Assembly (NCBI GenBank): GCA_003223875.1
Contig: QHWY01000009.1
Coordinates: forward strand, 1-34,453
Source: Acidobacteriota bacterium
GTDB taxonomy: Bacteria > Acidobacteriota > Terriglobia > 20CM-2-55-15
Length of the DNA: 34,453 bases
Direction of reading: 5' to 3'
Shown: positions 8,380 through 16,408 of the stretch, one piece after another
Position numbering within the stretch: position 1 is the stretch's first letter
Layout: each line of letters begins with the position of its first letter
The notes under the pieces: generated by a model
Seen by the model: only the letters and a program-made list of their open reading frames with translations
Database searches by the model: none
What the model was told of the DNA's origin: nothing
Translations under genes and position numbers: made by a program

Positions 8380-8792
8380 TCAACGCAAGACGGCCAAAAT
8401 TCGTTCAACTTCCTCTTGAGTGAGGCCAGTTGGCAAGTTGCCGGTGAGAACGCCTTGCCTCCCTTCTTGAACCGCCATCACCATTGGGGCCCAAATAACT
8501 GTGCTGCCGTCAGGTCGTGCAGCTTACTCACGCCGGCATCGGTGAAGACAACACGGATTATTTGGTAACCATCGGCCCTGATTTTCGGCTGAGCTTGCTC
8601 TATATCACTGGCGGTGATCGCAGCAGTTGGCGTAACCCAAATCACGCGATTGGAATGCTCGACCTGCATGCGTTGCCAACCCTCCACCGGCTCTGCGGAT
8701 GCGGCTCGGATCGATAATTGCGCCTGTGCCGGCACGATGCCTACAGAGAGAATGACAACCATGCAGGTTATCAAACTCGCCATTCGAGGCAT
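8380..8792 (-). pseudogene. Secreted SecD-P1-like protein, frameshifted
   Basis: The frame opens at 8792 with a signal peptide (MASLITCMVVILSVGIVPAQA) and ends early at 8478 after KLHDLTAAQLFGPQW. The stretch from VIWVTPTAAITASDIEQAQP to VVFTDAGVSKLHDLTAAQL matches the P1 head region of SecD-like proteins, in which a Thr-Ala-Ala helix is followed by P-A-I-V strands. One base into another frame the match resumes as APMVMAVQEGRQGVLTGNL, then PTGLTQEEVERILAVLR, and stops at 8380. The break lies in the GGGGCCC run at 8485-8492, so a one-base deletion or a sequencing slip is likely. Full-length it would be about 137 residues, far shorter than SecD. The role is unknown. Confidence 0.7.
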
Positions 8793-9132
8793 ACGAACCT
8801 CCTGTATCTACTGTGTCACGGAAGTGACCTTCACCACAACGAGTGGAAGACTGGTCGCGGATCAATGGTTAATGCCGACTTTCAGTTTCGTTTGTCCCGA
8901 GGGCCATTGCTGATTGGCGGGCAAGTAGACCGCGCTTGCCAGTTCGTCATCCAATTCAAACTGCCGCGGTCGCTGATTGGCCTTATCCAGGTATATGGGC
9001 AGAGCCATCGGGTTTTGCCGACTGGGCAAAGAATTGCCTTAGCGTAAGACTGTGGTTGGACGCAACTTCCCCGAAGCCGACTTCTGGGACTTTAGAAATG
9101 CCGGAAAACCGCACGCGGAGGGTGCTGGGATC
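8793..9132. other. Gap with no supported gene
   Basis: These 340 bases lie between the SecD-like gene and the 3' end of the BlaR1-like gene, all on the minus strand. Open frames on the plus strand lack ribosome binding sites and recognisable motifs. The region should contain the promoter for the small secreted genes, but I cannot point to clear -35 and -10 boxes. Confidence 0.35.
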
Positions 9133-10656
9133 TTATCGCGCCTTGAGTAAATTCGACTTTGAGGCTGGATCGATCGACTGCCGGAATTCGCCAGTTCGAT
9201 TCCTATCCACGAATTCCAGCAAAACATTCCTTCCGATGCCCTCTATGTAGCGATAGCGCCAGACCTCGAACGCGTACGGTTCCGCCGTTCCGTCGGGACG
9301 GACGTAGGTGCCCGCAGGATGGGCCTCCTTTTCATCCGGCGATCCGTAGATGATGTAGATACGGCCGCGATCGGTTCTCCGGCCAAGGCCTGCCGGCGCC
9401 GGCAGCGACGACGCGAAATGTTCGTTCGCATAGGCGATCCGGCGATAGTGTTCATCTCTGAATTCGTTCTCCCGTGTTCCCGGCGTCGGATCGCGGCGTT
9501 GCCAGAACTGTTCGATGAACTGGTCGCGGTGGGCATCACTCGAGAGACCGACGAATGCGGCTCGCTCTTGAGGCGTGATGATGTAAAGCACGTCCTCCTC
9601 GAGCCAACTCGCGTACGGGTTTGGGAACACAATTTGGCCTGGCTGAGGCTGCTGACCTACCGGATGAGCCGCCAGCAGTCCGGCGATCACAACAATGACC
9701 GCGAGGGAGCTCAACACGGGAGCAAGAGCAGATGTTTGCGGTTCCGACTGACGCAGTATCCGCCGAATTCGTTTCACCAGACTTCCTCCTGCAGCGGCCA
9801 TAACAACCTCCCTTTGATCTGAACGGATTTCCTCCAGCGCAGCGAGCGCGGAAGCATAAAGTGGGGCCTTATTCGTGGATTCCACGACAGTATCGTCACA
9901 GCAGTTCTCGCGCTCGGTTCGAATGACACTCGAGATCCACCAGACTGCCGGGTTATAGAACATGACGCTCTCCACGAACGTTTGAAGCATGTTGACCAGA
10001 TAATCGCACCGGCGGATGTGCGCCATTTCGTGCATCAGGATCAACTCGATCTGTTCGGAGGGCAGACCGGTCAATAATCCAACGGGCATGAGAATCGCCG
10101 GCCGCAGATGACCGATAACCAATGGAACGCGTGTCAGGCCCGATTCCAGCAGCGCGACGGCCCTGGCAACTTTCATCCGGACGCGAATGCGATTCAGCGT
10201 CTCCAGCCAGGCTTGCGTCGCGTCCGATACCGCTCGCCAGCGCAATCGTCGAAGCGCCGCCCATCCGGCTGCCCGGCAAAAGCTGAAGAGAAGAACGCCG
10301 GACAGCCATAGCGGCGTAATCCAGGGCAGTAGCCGCTCAAGCGGGTACGTCGGCAACTCCACGAATCCGTTTGCCGGGCCCGCGTCCTGTGACGCCAATC
10401 GGGAGGACATAATGTCGCGCGATGAGCGCTCCAGCAGAGCCTGAGGCGCGACAACAACAAATGTCCCGATAGACAGAAAAACGATCGCGCTCAATGCAAT
10501 GCACGCAGCAGCGTAGCGGATGCGCGACGAATGAATGAACCGGAGGCCGAACGCCAATGCGAAGGCCGCGAGGGCGGCCTGCCATAAGGAGTGCAGCAAG
10601 GTACGGGCGACGGCAATCGCGGTAGGACTTTGAATCCAAGTTTGAATTTGCGTCAT
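9133..10656 (-). CDS. M56-family (BlaR1-like) membrane metallopeptidase with GWxTD domain
   Basis: The 507-residue protein starts with four predicted membrane segments (about 15-40, 47-72, 108-130 and, after the catalytic part, 311-330). The gluzincin motif HEMAH is at 209-213, with the downstream glutamate in RTERENCCDD. This is the BlaR1/MecR1 protease module that cleaves the partner repressor. Instead of a penicillin-binding sensor, the periplasmic end (about 345-495) is a GWxTD domain, seen as YASWLEEDVLYIITPQERAA, FWQRRDPTPGTREN and RTDRGRIYIIYGSPDE. This fusion is known in Acidobacteriota-type genomes; its signal is not. The start overlaps the BlaI gene stop by four bases (ATGA), so translation is coupled. 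Confidence 0.9.
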   Translation of the reverse strand: MTQIQTWIQSPTAIAVARTLLHSLWQAALAAFALAFGLRFIHSSRIRYAAACIALSAIVFLSIGTFVVVAPQALLERSSRDIMSSRLASQDAGPANGFVELPTYPLERLLPWITPLWLSGVLLFSFCRAAGWAALRRLRWRAVSDATQAWLETLNRIRVRMKVARAVALLESGLTRVPLVIGHLRPAILMPVGLLTGLPSEQIELILMHEMAHIRRCDYLVNMLQTFVESVMFYNPAVWWISSVIRTERENCCDDTVVESTNKAPLYASALAALEEIRSDQREVVMAAAGGSLVKRIRRILRQSEPQTSALAPVLSSLAVIVVIAGLLAAHPVGQQPQPGQIVFPNPYASWLEEDVLYIITPQERAAFVGLSSDAHRDQFIEQFWQRRDPTPGTRENEFRDEHYRRIAYANEHFASSLPAPAGLGRRTDRGRIYIIYGSPDEKEAHPAGTYVRPDGTAEPYAFEVWRYRYIEGIGRNVLLEFVDRNRTGEFRQSIDPASKSNLLKAR

Positions 10657-11042
10657 CGCTGCCCCTTTTCATAATCGTCGAGAAGCTTTCGGAGTTCCGC
10701 GAGCTCTTCCTTGGTTGCCTTGCGCGCCGAGAGCGCGCCGATCAACAGATTCTTCATGGACCAGTCGAAGCCCCGCTGGAGCAAATCACCCGCTAGCTGC
10801 TGCTGTATTAGCCCGCGCGAATGGACGGGGACGTACACATGCGCTCGATCCGTCTCATCACGCTCAAGCAGTCCTTTCTGCGCCATGATCTGCATGAACT
10901 TCAACACCGTCGCGTACTGCGCGGACTTCCGCTTCCGTCGCAACGTCTCATACACCTCGCGGACGGTGCTCGGGCCTCGGCTCCAGAGAACAGTCAGAAT
11001 TTCGAGCTCGGATTCAGTTGGCCGTACAGGTTTGGCGGGCAT
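10653..11042 (-). CDS. BlaI/MecI-family transcriptional repressor
   Basis: The 129-residue protein has the BlaI winged-helix pattern. ESELEILTVLWSRGPSTVRE leads into the recognition region SAQYATVLKFMQIMAQKGLL, then the wing (ERDETDRAHVYVPV) and the C-terminal dimerisation helices. The family binds DNA as a dimer and is cut by its BlaR1 partner when the sensor is triggered, which releases the operon. The partner is the overlapping next gene. Only these two genes are in the unit, so any regulated enzyme must lie elsewhere, or the pair controls itself. Confidence 0.93.
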   Translation of the reverse strand: MPAKPVRPTESELEILTVLWSRGPSTVREVYETLRRKRKSAQYATVLKFMQIMAQKGLLERDETDRAHVYVPVHSRGLIQQQLAGDLLQRGFDWSMKNLLIGALSARKATKEELAELRKLLDDYEKGQR

Positions 11043-11066
11043 GTAGTAAAGATGTACTAGTAATAG
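11042..11066. promoter_or_regulatory. Possible BlaI operator
   Basis: Just upstream of the BlaI start are TGTAGTA (11042-11048) and an 8-base palindrome TACTAGTA (11055-11062). BlaI/MecI operators are dyads built on TACA/TGTA half-sites, so autoregulation here is plausible. The halves are imperfect and the first touches the start codon. Confidence 0.35.
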
Positions 11067-11218
11067 TTTCCTATGTCAAGCAATAAGCGATTCGGTCTAA
11101 CAGTTGTGTTGGGACGCGTCGTAAGAAGGCTCATTTGTCGCAAAGTCGGTATCTCGTAGAGCTCGTAAAGTCCCAGAAGTCTCCTTCTGGTCCACGATAA
11201 TGTTTTTAGGCAGAGCGA

Positions 11219-11647
11219 CTACAAATCCACAAACGGGTTCACGACGCGGACAGTACCGTAGAGCCTATCGTGCTGAAGATCTTCGGTGATAATTTCTGCC
11301 AGTCCGTAGTGTTCGGCGTACGACCAGATGTGAGCGTCGAACCAGTTCAATTGATACGCTGCACATCCACGGATGGCTTGCCGCACCATCGTTTCATCCG
11401 GATAGAGAACGGTGAACTGTTTGAGCAATTCCTCCGCTTCACGCAACGCGTCGGCCTGCTTCAGGATGATGTGACCGCGAATATTACGTGTTACGGCAGC
11501 AATAAATTCCACGATCGCTTGATGGGGGATACGCACCGAGTCTTCCGCTATGCCCCGTCTGAGAATCTCCCTAGCAACCTTTTGTTTCTCTGGAAATCGG
11601 CCATCGAAACGATAGACGAGGACGTTCGTATCAACGAGAGCGGCCAC
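11219..11647 (-). CDS. vapC: PIN-domain ribonuclease toxin (VapC-like)
   Basis: The 142-residue PIN-domain protein has its four acidic metal ligands in place: D6 (ALVDTNVLVY), E47 (IVEFIAAV), D104 (NWFDAHIWSYA) and D123 (IITEDLQHD). Family members are Mg-dependent ribonucleases, often cutting tRNA, held inactive by a cognate antitoxin. Its start overlaps the end of the AbrB-type antitoxin gene by 17 bases, the usual order of antitoxin first. The target is not predictable from sequence. Confidence 0.9.
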   Translation of the reverse strand: MAALVDTNVLVYRFDGRFPEKQKVAREILRRGIAEDSVRIPHQAIVEFIAAVTRNIRGHIILKQADALREAEELLKQFTVLYPDETMVRQAIRGCAAYQLNWFDAHIWSYAEHYGLAEIITEDLQHDRLYGTVRVVNPFVDL

Positions 11648-11915
11648 GAGTATAAAGGTCCTCTCTCCGCCAGCCCCGGTCGCGAGACCCCTTGTTCTGA
11701 CGTCGCGCTGGGCGCCGACGCAGGCGTTCGGTCGCCTGATCGAACAAACGGAGCCTCGATTCTTGATCTTCGGGAACGAGACCTTTGCCGGGCGGAATGA
11801 CCCGAATCACCTCGCCAGCGGCGACCCATTCGATCTCGTCACCGGGTCGGATCTTGAACTCATCCGCGATCGCCTTGGGTACCGTAACTTGGTATTTGGA
11901 TGTCACCTTCGCCAT
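11631..11915 (-). CDS. vapB: AbrB/MazE-type antitoxin of the VapBC pair
   Basis: The N-terminal 45 residues are a SpoVT/AbrB swapped-hairpin DNA-binding domain (MAKVTSKYQVTVPKAIADEF, KIRPGDEIEWVAAGEVIRVI). The Arg-rich C-terminal half would wrap the toxin. The ATG at 11915 has AAGGA a few bases upstream. It overlaps the PIN toxin gene and should repress its own operon together with the toxin. At 94 residues it is slightly long for the family. Its last residues are encoded in the overlap with the toxin start and may be dispensable. Confidence 0.88.
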   Translation of the reverse strand: MAKVTSKYQVTVPKAIADEFKIRPGDEIEWVAAGEVIRVIPPGKGLVPEDQESRLRLFDQATERLRRRPARRQNKGSRDRGWRREDLYTRGRSR

Positions 11916-12780
11916 GTCCTTACTTTAGCAAGGATAGAATCCTTGCTCAAGCTTTTCGGCGTCCGTACTGCGCACTTGAATCCTGTCCTGCCGGAGCGCC
12001 CCCCGATTGACAACGTCGCGCAGCCGTCTGGTCAATCGCCTCATCGAAATCGAGACACTCGGGGATCTACTTCTTCGTGGGTTTTCGAGGCACCTCAACT
12101 CGAAAGCCTTCGGGACCCGGAAGTCCGGATCGCGGAAGTTACGCTAAAGAGAGGTAGTCAGACTTTTCGGATGGCTAAGTAAAAAGAGATGTAAAAAATG
12201 GAAATGGTCGCTGTAGCTCTGCTTCTTTGATCCGACCCCTTCAGAATGTCTCGGCCCGTTGCCCGAACCGAGGCGGCGGTTGGTGGGCGCTACCCGCGAC
12301 CAGGTCTTTCTCCCGATAGCACCGACCGTTGATTGGATTCGTTCGGTCGGCCCCAACTTCCTAGTTCAACGAACAAAGCTGTTAACCCCATCCGTCGATC
12401 ATCTGCCGGTATTCAAAGTTGCATGAACGACAACGACCGAAACGTAATCTGACAGGATCCCGCCCTTGCGTCAACCGGAATTTTTTCGAGGTTTGACACG
12501 GGTTCTGAGCCAGTCCATTCGCAGAAGGCTTAATGGTTGCGGGTTTAATGGATTGTTATTTTTTTGCGCCTTGTGCTGCGCTAATCCTAGCCCGATCGGC
12601 TGCTGGAACTGCTACCACGCGGCTCTTTCTGGCCTCGCTGCGCTGACAATCCCCAGTTCATCATGCTTCCAGACGATCTGAAGCCAGAAACCGCGTCGGT
12701 CTTGGATGTGGCAGTGCTGTTAAAAGCGTTCCCATTGGAAGAAAATCATTCGGCATTGTTCGCCTCGGGGTGGCGTCTGT
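11916..12780. other. Long gap with no firm gene
   Basis: About 865 bases separate the VapBC promoter side from the Fis-type gene. On the minus strand, near 12070-12130, a short frame ends GLPGPEGFRVEVPRKPTKK and has a stop just upstream; it may be the stump of a lost gene. A 49-codon frame from the ATG at 12663 (MLPDDLKPETASVLDVAVLL) runs into the start of the Fis-type gene in another frame and might be a leader peptide or a decayed receiver domain. Neither has a good ribosome binding site. TTGACA at 12493 has no matching -10 box. Confidence 0.35.
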
Positions 12781-12990
12781 ATGAAAGCAGTGCTCGAAGC
12801 CATCGTCGCTGAAATGTTGGAGCAGAAAGTTCGGCTGGGGGATGCCCTCCAGGAATTTGAAAAGCGATTCATCCAGACCGCCCTCGCTCGGAGCAGCGGT
12901 AATCAATGTAAGGCAGCACAGCTACTTCACGTGCACCGCAACACATTGGCACGAAAAATCGTGCAGTACAAAATTAAGCGGAACCGATGA
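12781..12990 (+). CDS. Small Fis-type HTH DNA-binding protein
   Basis: The 69-residue protein ends in a Fis-type helix-turn-helix (FEKRFIQTALARSSGNQCKA, AQLLHVHRNTLARKI), the DNA-binding module found at the end of NtrC-family activators and in Fis. It has no sigma-54 AAA domain. GGGGTGG lies seven bases before the ATG. It could be a free-standing nucleoid or regulatory protein, which small genomes of this type often carry, or the surviving end of a larger activator. The frame just upstream hints at a broken receiver, so remnant status is possible. Confidence 0.75.
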   Translation: MKAVLEAIVAEMLEQKVRLGDALQEFEKRFIQTALARSSGNQCKAAQLLHVHRNTLARKIVQYKIKRNR

Positions 12991-13376
12991 CTTCCGCGAT
13001 GGAGACTTCTCGGTAGTGTGAACGTCACATCCCCAGGATTCCGGTAAATCCGTCGTTTGATGCCGTTTCGCAGGTCGTCCGGACCTTCTCCGGCTGTGAA
13101 ATGGAGTTCTCGTGTGAATGCCGGTTTACGTCTCCATCGCCCTCAAGATTCACAGCGCGAGGAAGGGTCCGGCACCGTTGATGGCCGTCCTATATGGTGA
13201 CGGTCATTTTTCCCATTTGTTGCACTTGATTAAGGCGCGGGTGGGTGCCAACTCTCAATGGGCATACCAATACCACTCATAAGCCATCAAAATTGCTAAG
13301 AGCGACTTATATGTTTGCTACCGTACGATATTTTTGAGCCAGGCCGCAACTCAGCGATAGCATCAAGGAGGAGCTA
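12991..13376. other. Gap upstream of the small HTH gene
   Basis: About 385 bases without a gene. The last 80 bases are AT-richer (ATTGCTAAGAG, CTTATATG, CGATATTTTTGAG) and probably hold the promoter for the gene at 13377, but no pair of boxes at the right spacing is convincing. I see no terminator. Confidence 0.35.
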
Positions 13377-13604
13377 ATGGGCGGTCAGGGACAGTATTTC
13401 TCAGAAAAAAAAGTTCGCCGAATTACGCAACTTCTCTCTTCAACGGATATGACGATCAAAGAAATTGCCGAGCGGATGTCTTGTAGTAGGACTACCGTGT
13501 CGTCGATTAACCGCAAGTTCCAGCTCCGTTTGTATGGGCGGAAAGAAGACGCAGTGGCAAATACGATTGCCCGGACCCGTCAACGAAACTCTACAACCGC
13601 GTGA
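13377..13604 (+). CDS. Small helix-turn-helix protein
   Basis: A very strong ribosome binding site (AAGGAGGAG, 13365-13373) precedes the ATG. The 75-residue product is essentially one homeodomain-like HTH: ITQLLSSTDMTIKEIAERMS followed by the recognition helix SRTTVSSINRKFQLR. This resembles the DNA-binding end of resolvases and IS transposase helper proteins, but there is no catalytic domain. It could be a small regulator or a leftover from a mobile element. The strong translation signal argues that it is expressed. Confidence 0.72.
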   Translation: MGGQGQYFSEKKVRRITQLLSSTDMTIKEIAERMSCSRTTVSSINRKFQLRLYGRKEDAVANTIARTRQRNSTTA

Positions 13605-14117
13605 TGGCATTCCGCTCGGAGATGGTTCGCCGCATGAAAAATGTTCGTCGGCCGCCGGCCGCCATGAAACAACCGCCGATGTCTCCAAATCTGTTGCGTA
13701 ACGCGGCGCGATGGCCCCAGCAGCGCTTTCACCGAGCGCGAGCACGACAGACTTTGCCAAACTGCCTGCAGCTCAAGATATTAATTATTGACGTAGCGTT
13801 GGGTCCCGCGCCCGATGTGTACGCTTATTCGCGTGAGACCGTACAGCGGAATTTGTACAGGATACCAATTCCGTGACCCCCAACGCTGGCAGGAGATCGA
13901 AGCGCTCAGGTTTTCGGTATTCTACAGATTGGAGTCAGCCAGTTTGGGTGGCTGTGCGTAACCTGATTGGTAATAAAATCCCCGGCCATAGCAATCCCCA
14001 AGAATAAGGACCCCGAAGTCTCCATCCCGGAAATCAGATCGGAACTATTAGGCAACCCGCCGCAACCGAGCCGCAGGCTACGTCACTCCAAGCGAGGAAG
14101 AGTCTGCTGATATCTAA
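13605..14117. other. Long gap with no supported gene
   Basis: About 510 bases between the HTH gene and the comM stump. An open frame of 91 codons at 13601-13876 has no start signal and an Arg/Pro-rich, non-protein-like composition. I see no hairpin terminator, repeat or promoter strong enough to list. Confidence 0.35.
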
Positions 14118-14267
14118 ATCACAGACCACAAAGCCGCGCGCACAGTTGTTCGGATTCTCAAGGTAGCGCGGACAATCGCCGACCTTGAAGGCGCCGAAGA
14201 CCTGGAAGCGAAACATCTATCCGAAGCGGTCCAATACCGGACGTTGGATCGCAATCTGTGGGTGTAG
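14118..14267 (+). pseudogene. 3' fragment of a comM/yifB-like gene
   Basis: The frame encodes [20 protein letters not shown], then [20 protein letters not shown] and a stop. This is the characteristic C-terminus of the ComM/YifB Mg-chelatase-like AAA ATPases, which help integrate incoming DNA during transformation. A TAA at 14115 closes the frame upstream, and none of the AAA core is present nearby. Only about 45 of roughly 500 residues survive, so it is non-functional. Confidence 0.8.
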
Positions 14268-14345
14268 TCATGAGCGGAGCGAATGCGAGCCCGATAGGGC
14301 GAAGCCATCAAGAGATGAGCGGAGCGCGCGAAGCGCAAGCCGTCC
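14268..14345. repeat. Core fragment of the interspersed GC-rich repeat family
   Basis: CGAGCCCGATAGGGCGAAGC here is shared, in inverted orientation, with the larger capped repeats near 26.1 kb and, with one change, near 27.2 kb. Two GAGCGGAGCG-type blocks flank it. The capping CCCCTCC palindromes are missing, so this is a fragment or a related shorter member. Confidence 0.6.
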
Positions 14346-14492
14346 GCAGGTTGACAAGTCTGACCAAGTAAACACGTCTCGGTCGTCATATTAACGGCCG
14401 ATAAACCCTCATACCTTACAGAGGGGCTTTAATGGCCCTTCCGTTTCTGTTGGAGGAGGTGGTTCACGGCGAATCCCGTCCGCCACTCGCAT

Positions 14493-14705
14493 ATGACGAA
14501 GAAGTTTCTGACCGTCAACGATTTGGCCGTTCTATTCAATTTGAAAGAATCTTGGATTTATGACCGAACGGCTCGTAATGGTCCGGAGGTGATCCCCCAC
14601 GTGAAGTTCGGACGCCAGGTGCGATTTGACATTGAGTCCGAGGAATTCCAGACCTGGCTGAAATCACACGGGGTCATCGCCGAGCGCAGGTCATTGACAG
14701 CATGA
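14493..14705 (+). CDS. Excisionase-like HTH protein
   Basis: The 70-residue protein matches the short MerR-like HTH_17/excisionase fold: FLTVNDLAVLFNLKESWIYD, then PHVKFGRQVRFDIESEEFQT and W. Such proteins bind att DNA and steer a tyrosine recombinase toward excision, or regulate it. It lies 63 bases before the recombinase start, the usual xis-int order. No Shine-Dalgarno is at normal distance; GGAGGAGG is about 30 bases upstream. The ATG is still the only plausible start, because a stop lies upstream with no start codon in between. Confidence 0.82.
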   Translation: MTKKFLTVNDLAVLFNLKESWIYDRTARNGPEVIPHVKFGRQVRFDIESEEFQTWLKSHGVIAERRSLTA

Positions 14706-14768
14706 ACCAGAGAGACCTATTGTTGGGTTCGGTTGACAGGAGCGTTCACGAAACGAAAGGAGAAACGC

Positions 14769-15947
14769 GTGAACGCAGATACGTATCAACAAGGATGGAT
14801 TGAATGGAAAACCAAATCCAACGGAAAGAAGGCTTGCCGTTTTCGGTATTGGGTTCGGGACGAAAGCAAGCCTGGCGAGTGGCGAAAAGCTGCGACCCCG
14901 TGGGAAGAAGGGTTAACGGAAAAGCAGGCAAAGAAGCGCCTGCGTGACCTGATGACGGCTATGGAGTGCGCACCGCCGAAGCCACCTCCAGCGGCCGTGG
15001 CGAAGAAGGGACTCACGTTGCAGGAATTCGTGGAATCACATTGGGCGAACTACCAAAGCAATCGCGGTATTAAGCCGTCCACACAAGGCTCGAACGCCGC
15101 GAGTTTGAAGAATCACGTACTCCCGATGTTGGGTTCGATGGAGGTCAGCGACGTCTCTCCGACGCACATCAGCAATTTCTTTCGAGGTCTCGAGGACAAG
15201 CATCTCAGTCCGAAATCGGTCCTCAACATCTACCAGTTGTTACACGTCATGTTCGAAGTTGCTGCGGAACATGATCTGGTCGAAAGCAATCCCGTACGGC
15301 GAAAGCTGCATCGACCACAGTACAAGCACAAAAAGATGCCGATTTGGAGTGCTGAGAACGTTCAGAAGATTTTGCAGGAAGTGCCGGCGCGCTGGAAGGC
15401 TCTGTTCTGGTGTATCGCACTGACTGCCGTTCGTCTTGGCGAACTGTTGGCGCTGCAATGGAAGGACATCGATTGGGATGCGAAAACAATCACATTCGGG
15501 AAGGGTTTTTGGAGAGGCCGGCTGCAAGACTCCACGAAAACTGGCCAGGAGCACGTCAGACATATGCCAGCAAGTCTCGAGCTCATCCTGGCGAAGCATC
15601 TTGAAGCATCCAAGAATATCGGACTCGATGATTTCGTGTTTTGTAGATCCGATGATGATCCCCGACCGCATGACCCTGATGACCTGAGAAGGGAAGTGCT
15701 CTATCCGGTCCTCGATCGGTGTGGCATCCAACGTACGCCTCGCGCGGATGGATTTCATGCATTCCGACGTGAGGCGAGCAAGTACTTGCGTAAGGCCGTC
15801 GGTCTCGAATTGGCGGCTGTTCAGCTCGGACATAAGCAGATGACGACGACCGACGAGCATTACAACGATCGAGATATGGATGATTTGAAAAAGGCGGCAG
15901 AACTGATCGAGAGAGCGTTCGGTACGAGTTTTGCCCCCGAAGGCTAG
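14769..15947 (+). CDS. int: Tyrosine recombinase / integrase
   Basis: The GTG at 14769 is chosen because AAAGGAG sits six bases before it; a TTG at 14733 lacks such a site. The 392-residue enzyme has an arm-binding N-terminal region, a SAM-like core-binding domain (LTLQEFVESHWANYQSNRGI onwards) and a catalytic domain. The catalytic arginine is in ALTAVRLGELLALQW, the HxxR box is HAFRR, the next histidine is in QLGHKQ, and the tyrosine nucleophile is in DEHYND. The gene points at, and ends 95 bases from, the 3' end of the initiator tRNA. With the excisionase-like gene this marks the edge of an integrated element reaching left. Confidence 0.93.
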   Translation: MNADTYQQGWIEWKTKSNGKKACRFRYWVRDESKPGEWRKAATPWEEGLTEKQAKKRLRDLMTAMECAPPKPPPAAVAKKGLTLQEFVESHWANYQSNRGIKPSTQGSNAASLKNHVLPMLGSMEVSDVSPTHISNFFRGLEDKHLSPKSVLNIYQLLHVMFEVAAEHDLVESNPVRRKLHRPQYKHKKMPIWSAENVQKILQEVPARWKALFWCIALTAVRLGELLALQWKDIDWDAKTITFGKGFWRGRLQDSTKTGQEHVRHMPASLELILAKHLEASKNIGLDDFVFCRSDDDPRPHDPDDLRREVLYPVLDRCGIQRTPRADGFHAFRREASKYLRKAVGLELAAVQLGHKQMTTTDEHYNDRDMDDLKKAAELIERAFGTSFAPEG

Positions 15948-15974
15948 TTTTGCCCCCGATTTTTTTGCCCCCGA
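15929..15974. repeat. Three direct copies of TTTTGCCCCCGA
   Basis: Copies lie at 15929-15940, 15948-15959 and 15963-15974, spaced 19 and 15 bases apart. The first is inside the integrase C-terminus (SFAPEG) and the other two follow its stop. They sit between int and the tRNA target, where integrase arm-type sites are often found, but that role is an inference. Confidence 0.75.
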
Positions 15975-16018
15975 TTGAATGAGTGATGAAGAAAATGGTT
16001 TGTAACCCAAATAAAAAA

Positions 16019-16037
16019 GGCGGCTTATTCAGCCGCC
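16019..16037. terminator. Rho-independent terminator between int and tRNA-fMet
   Basis: A 7-bp stem (GGCGGCT/AGCCGCC) with the loop TATTC has an A-run on its left, which reads as a T-run for minus-strand transcripts. It fits the end of the tRNA transcript and may also stop int transcription from the other side. Confidence 0.8.
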
Positions 16038-16042
16038 TAAAA

Positions 16043-16114
<72 letters not shown>

Positions 16115-16126
16115 GTATAGACATCA

Positions 16127-16154
16127 ATTATAAGCCCGAACGGAGGATCGTCAA
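16127..16154 (-). promoter_or_regulatory. Sigma-70 promoter of tRNA-fMet
   Basis: On the minus strand TTGACG (16154-16149) and a perfect TATAAT (16132-16127) are 16 bases apart. The -10 box ends 12 bases before the first tRNA base. Confidence 0.75.
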
Positions 16155-16174
16155 CGACACAATAACGACACAAT
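16153..16174. repeat. Tandem 11-bp repeat AACGACACAAT
   Basis: Two perfect head-to-tail copies (16153-16163 and 16164-16174) sit directly upstream of the tRNA -35 box, just before the hemerythrin remnant. This may be a scar of a replication or recombination slip, or a repeated upstream binding site. Confidence 0.75.
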
Positions 16175-16366
16175 ATGGATCCAATGTCGGATGAATTTGA
16201 CCGGAAGCTCGCCGAGCTCGGGCAGAGCGTCGAGCATCACGTTGAGGAGGAAGAAGGCGAGTTATTTGCGCTGGTGACCAGCCGCATGTCATCCGAACGA
16301 TTGGAAGCGATCGGTCAGCGCATGCATGACAGGAAAGCGAATCTGAAGACGCAACTGGCCGCGTAA
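16175..16366 (+). pseudogene. N-terminally truncated hemerythrin-family gene
   Basis: The 63 residues (DEFDRKLAELGQSVEHHVEE, EEGELFALVTSRMSSERLEA) correspond to the last third of bacterial hemerythrin (HHE) proteins. The final His-His-x-Glu iron-ligand block is present, but the first two helices and their ligands are gone. A TAA in the same frame lies just upstream, and the ATG has no ribosome binding site. A normal protein is about 150-180 residues, so this cannot hold a di-iron centre. It lies immediately beyond the tRNA promoter, so the deletion may be tied to activity at the att site. Confidence 0.75.
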
Positions 16367-16408
16367 ACGCGATAGAATCTCAGCCTTCCATTTTTTAAGG
16401 AGAACACA

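Noticed and set aside
8478..8500. Programmed -1 frameshift in the SecD-like gene
   Set aside because: The zero-frame codons GGG CCC do not form a standard X XXY YYZ slippery heptamer, and no downstream hairpin is evident.
12144..12356. Small minus-strand frame in the gap
   Set aside because: It has no ribosome binding site, has an odd composition and resembles nothing.
14401..14432. Terminator hairpin CCCTC/GAGGG before the excisionase gene
   Set aside because: The stem is only five pairs with a ten-base loop and a weak T-run.
15240..16010. A 256-codon minus-strand frame over int
   Set aside because: It is the antisense shadow of the recombinase, with no protein-like motif.
1..16042. Second attachment site (copy of the tRNA-fMet 3' end)
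   Set aside because: I looked for the GGGGGAAGGATTTGAACC segment through the left region and found none.
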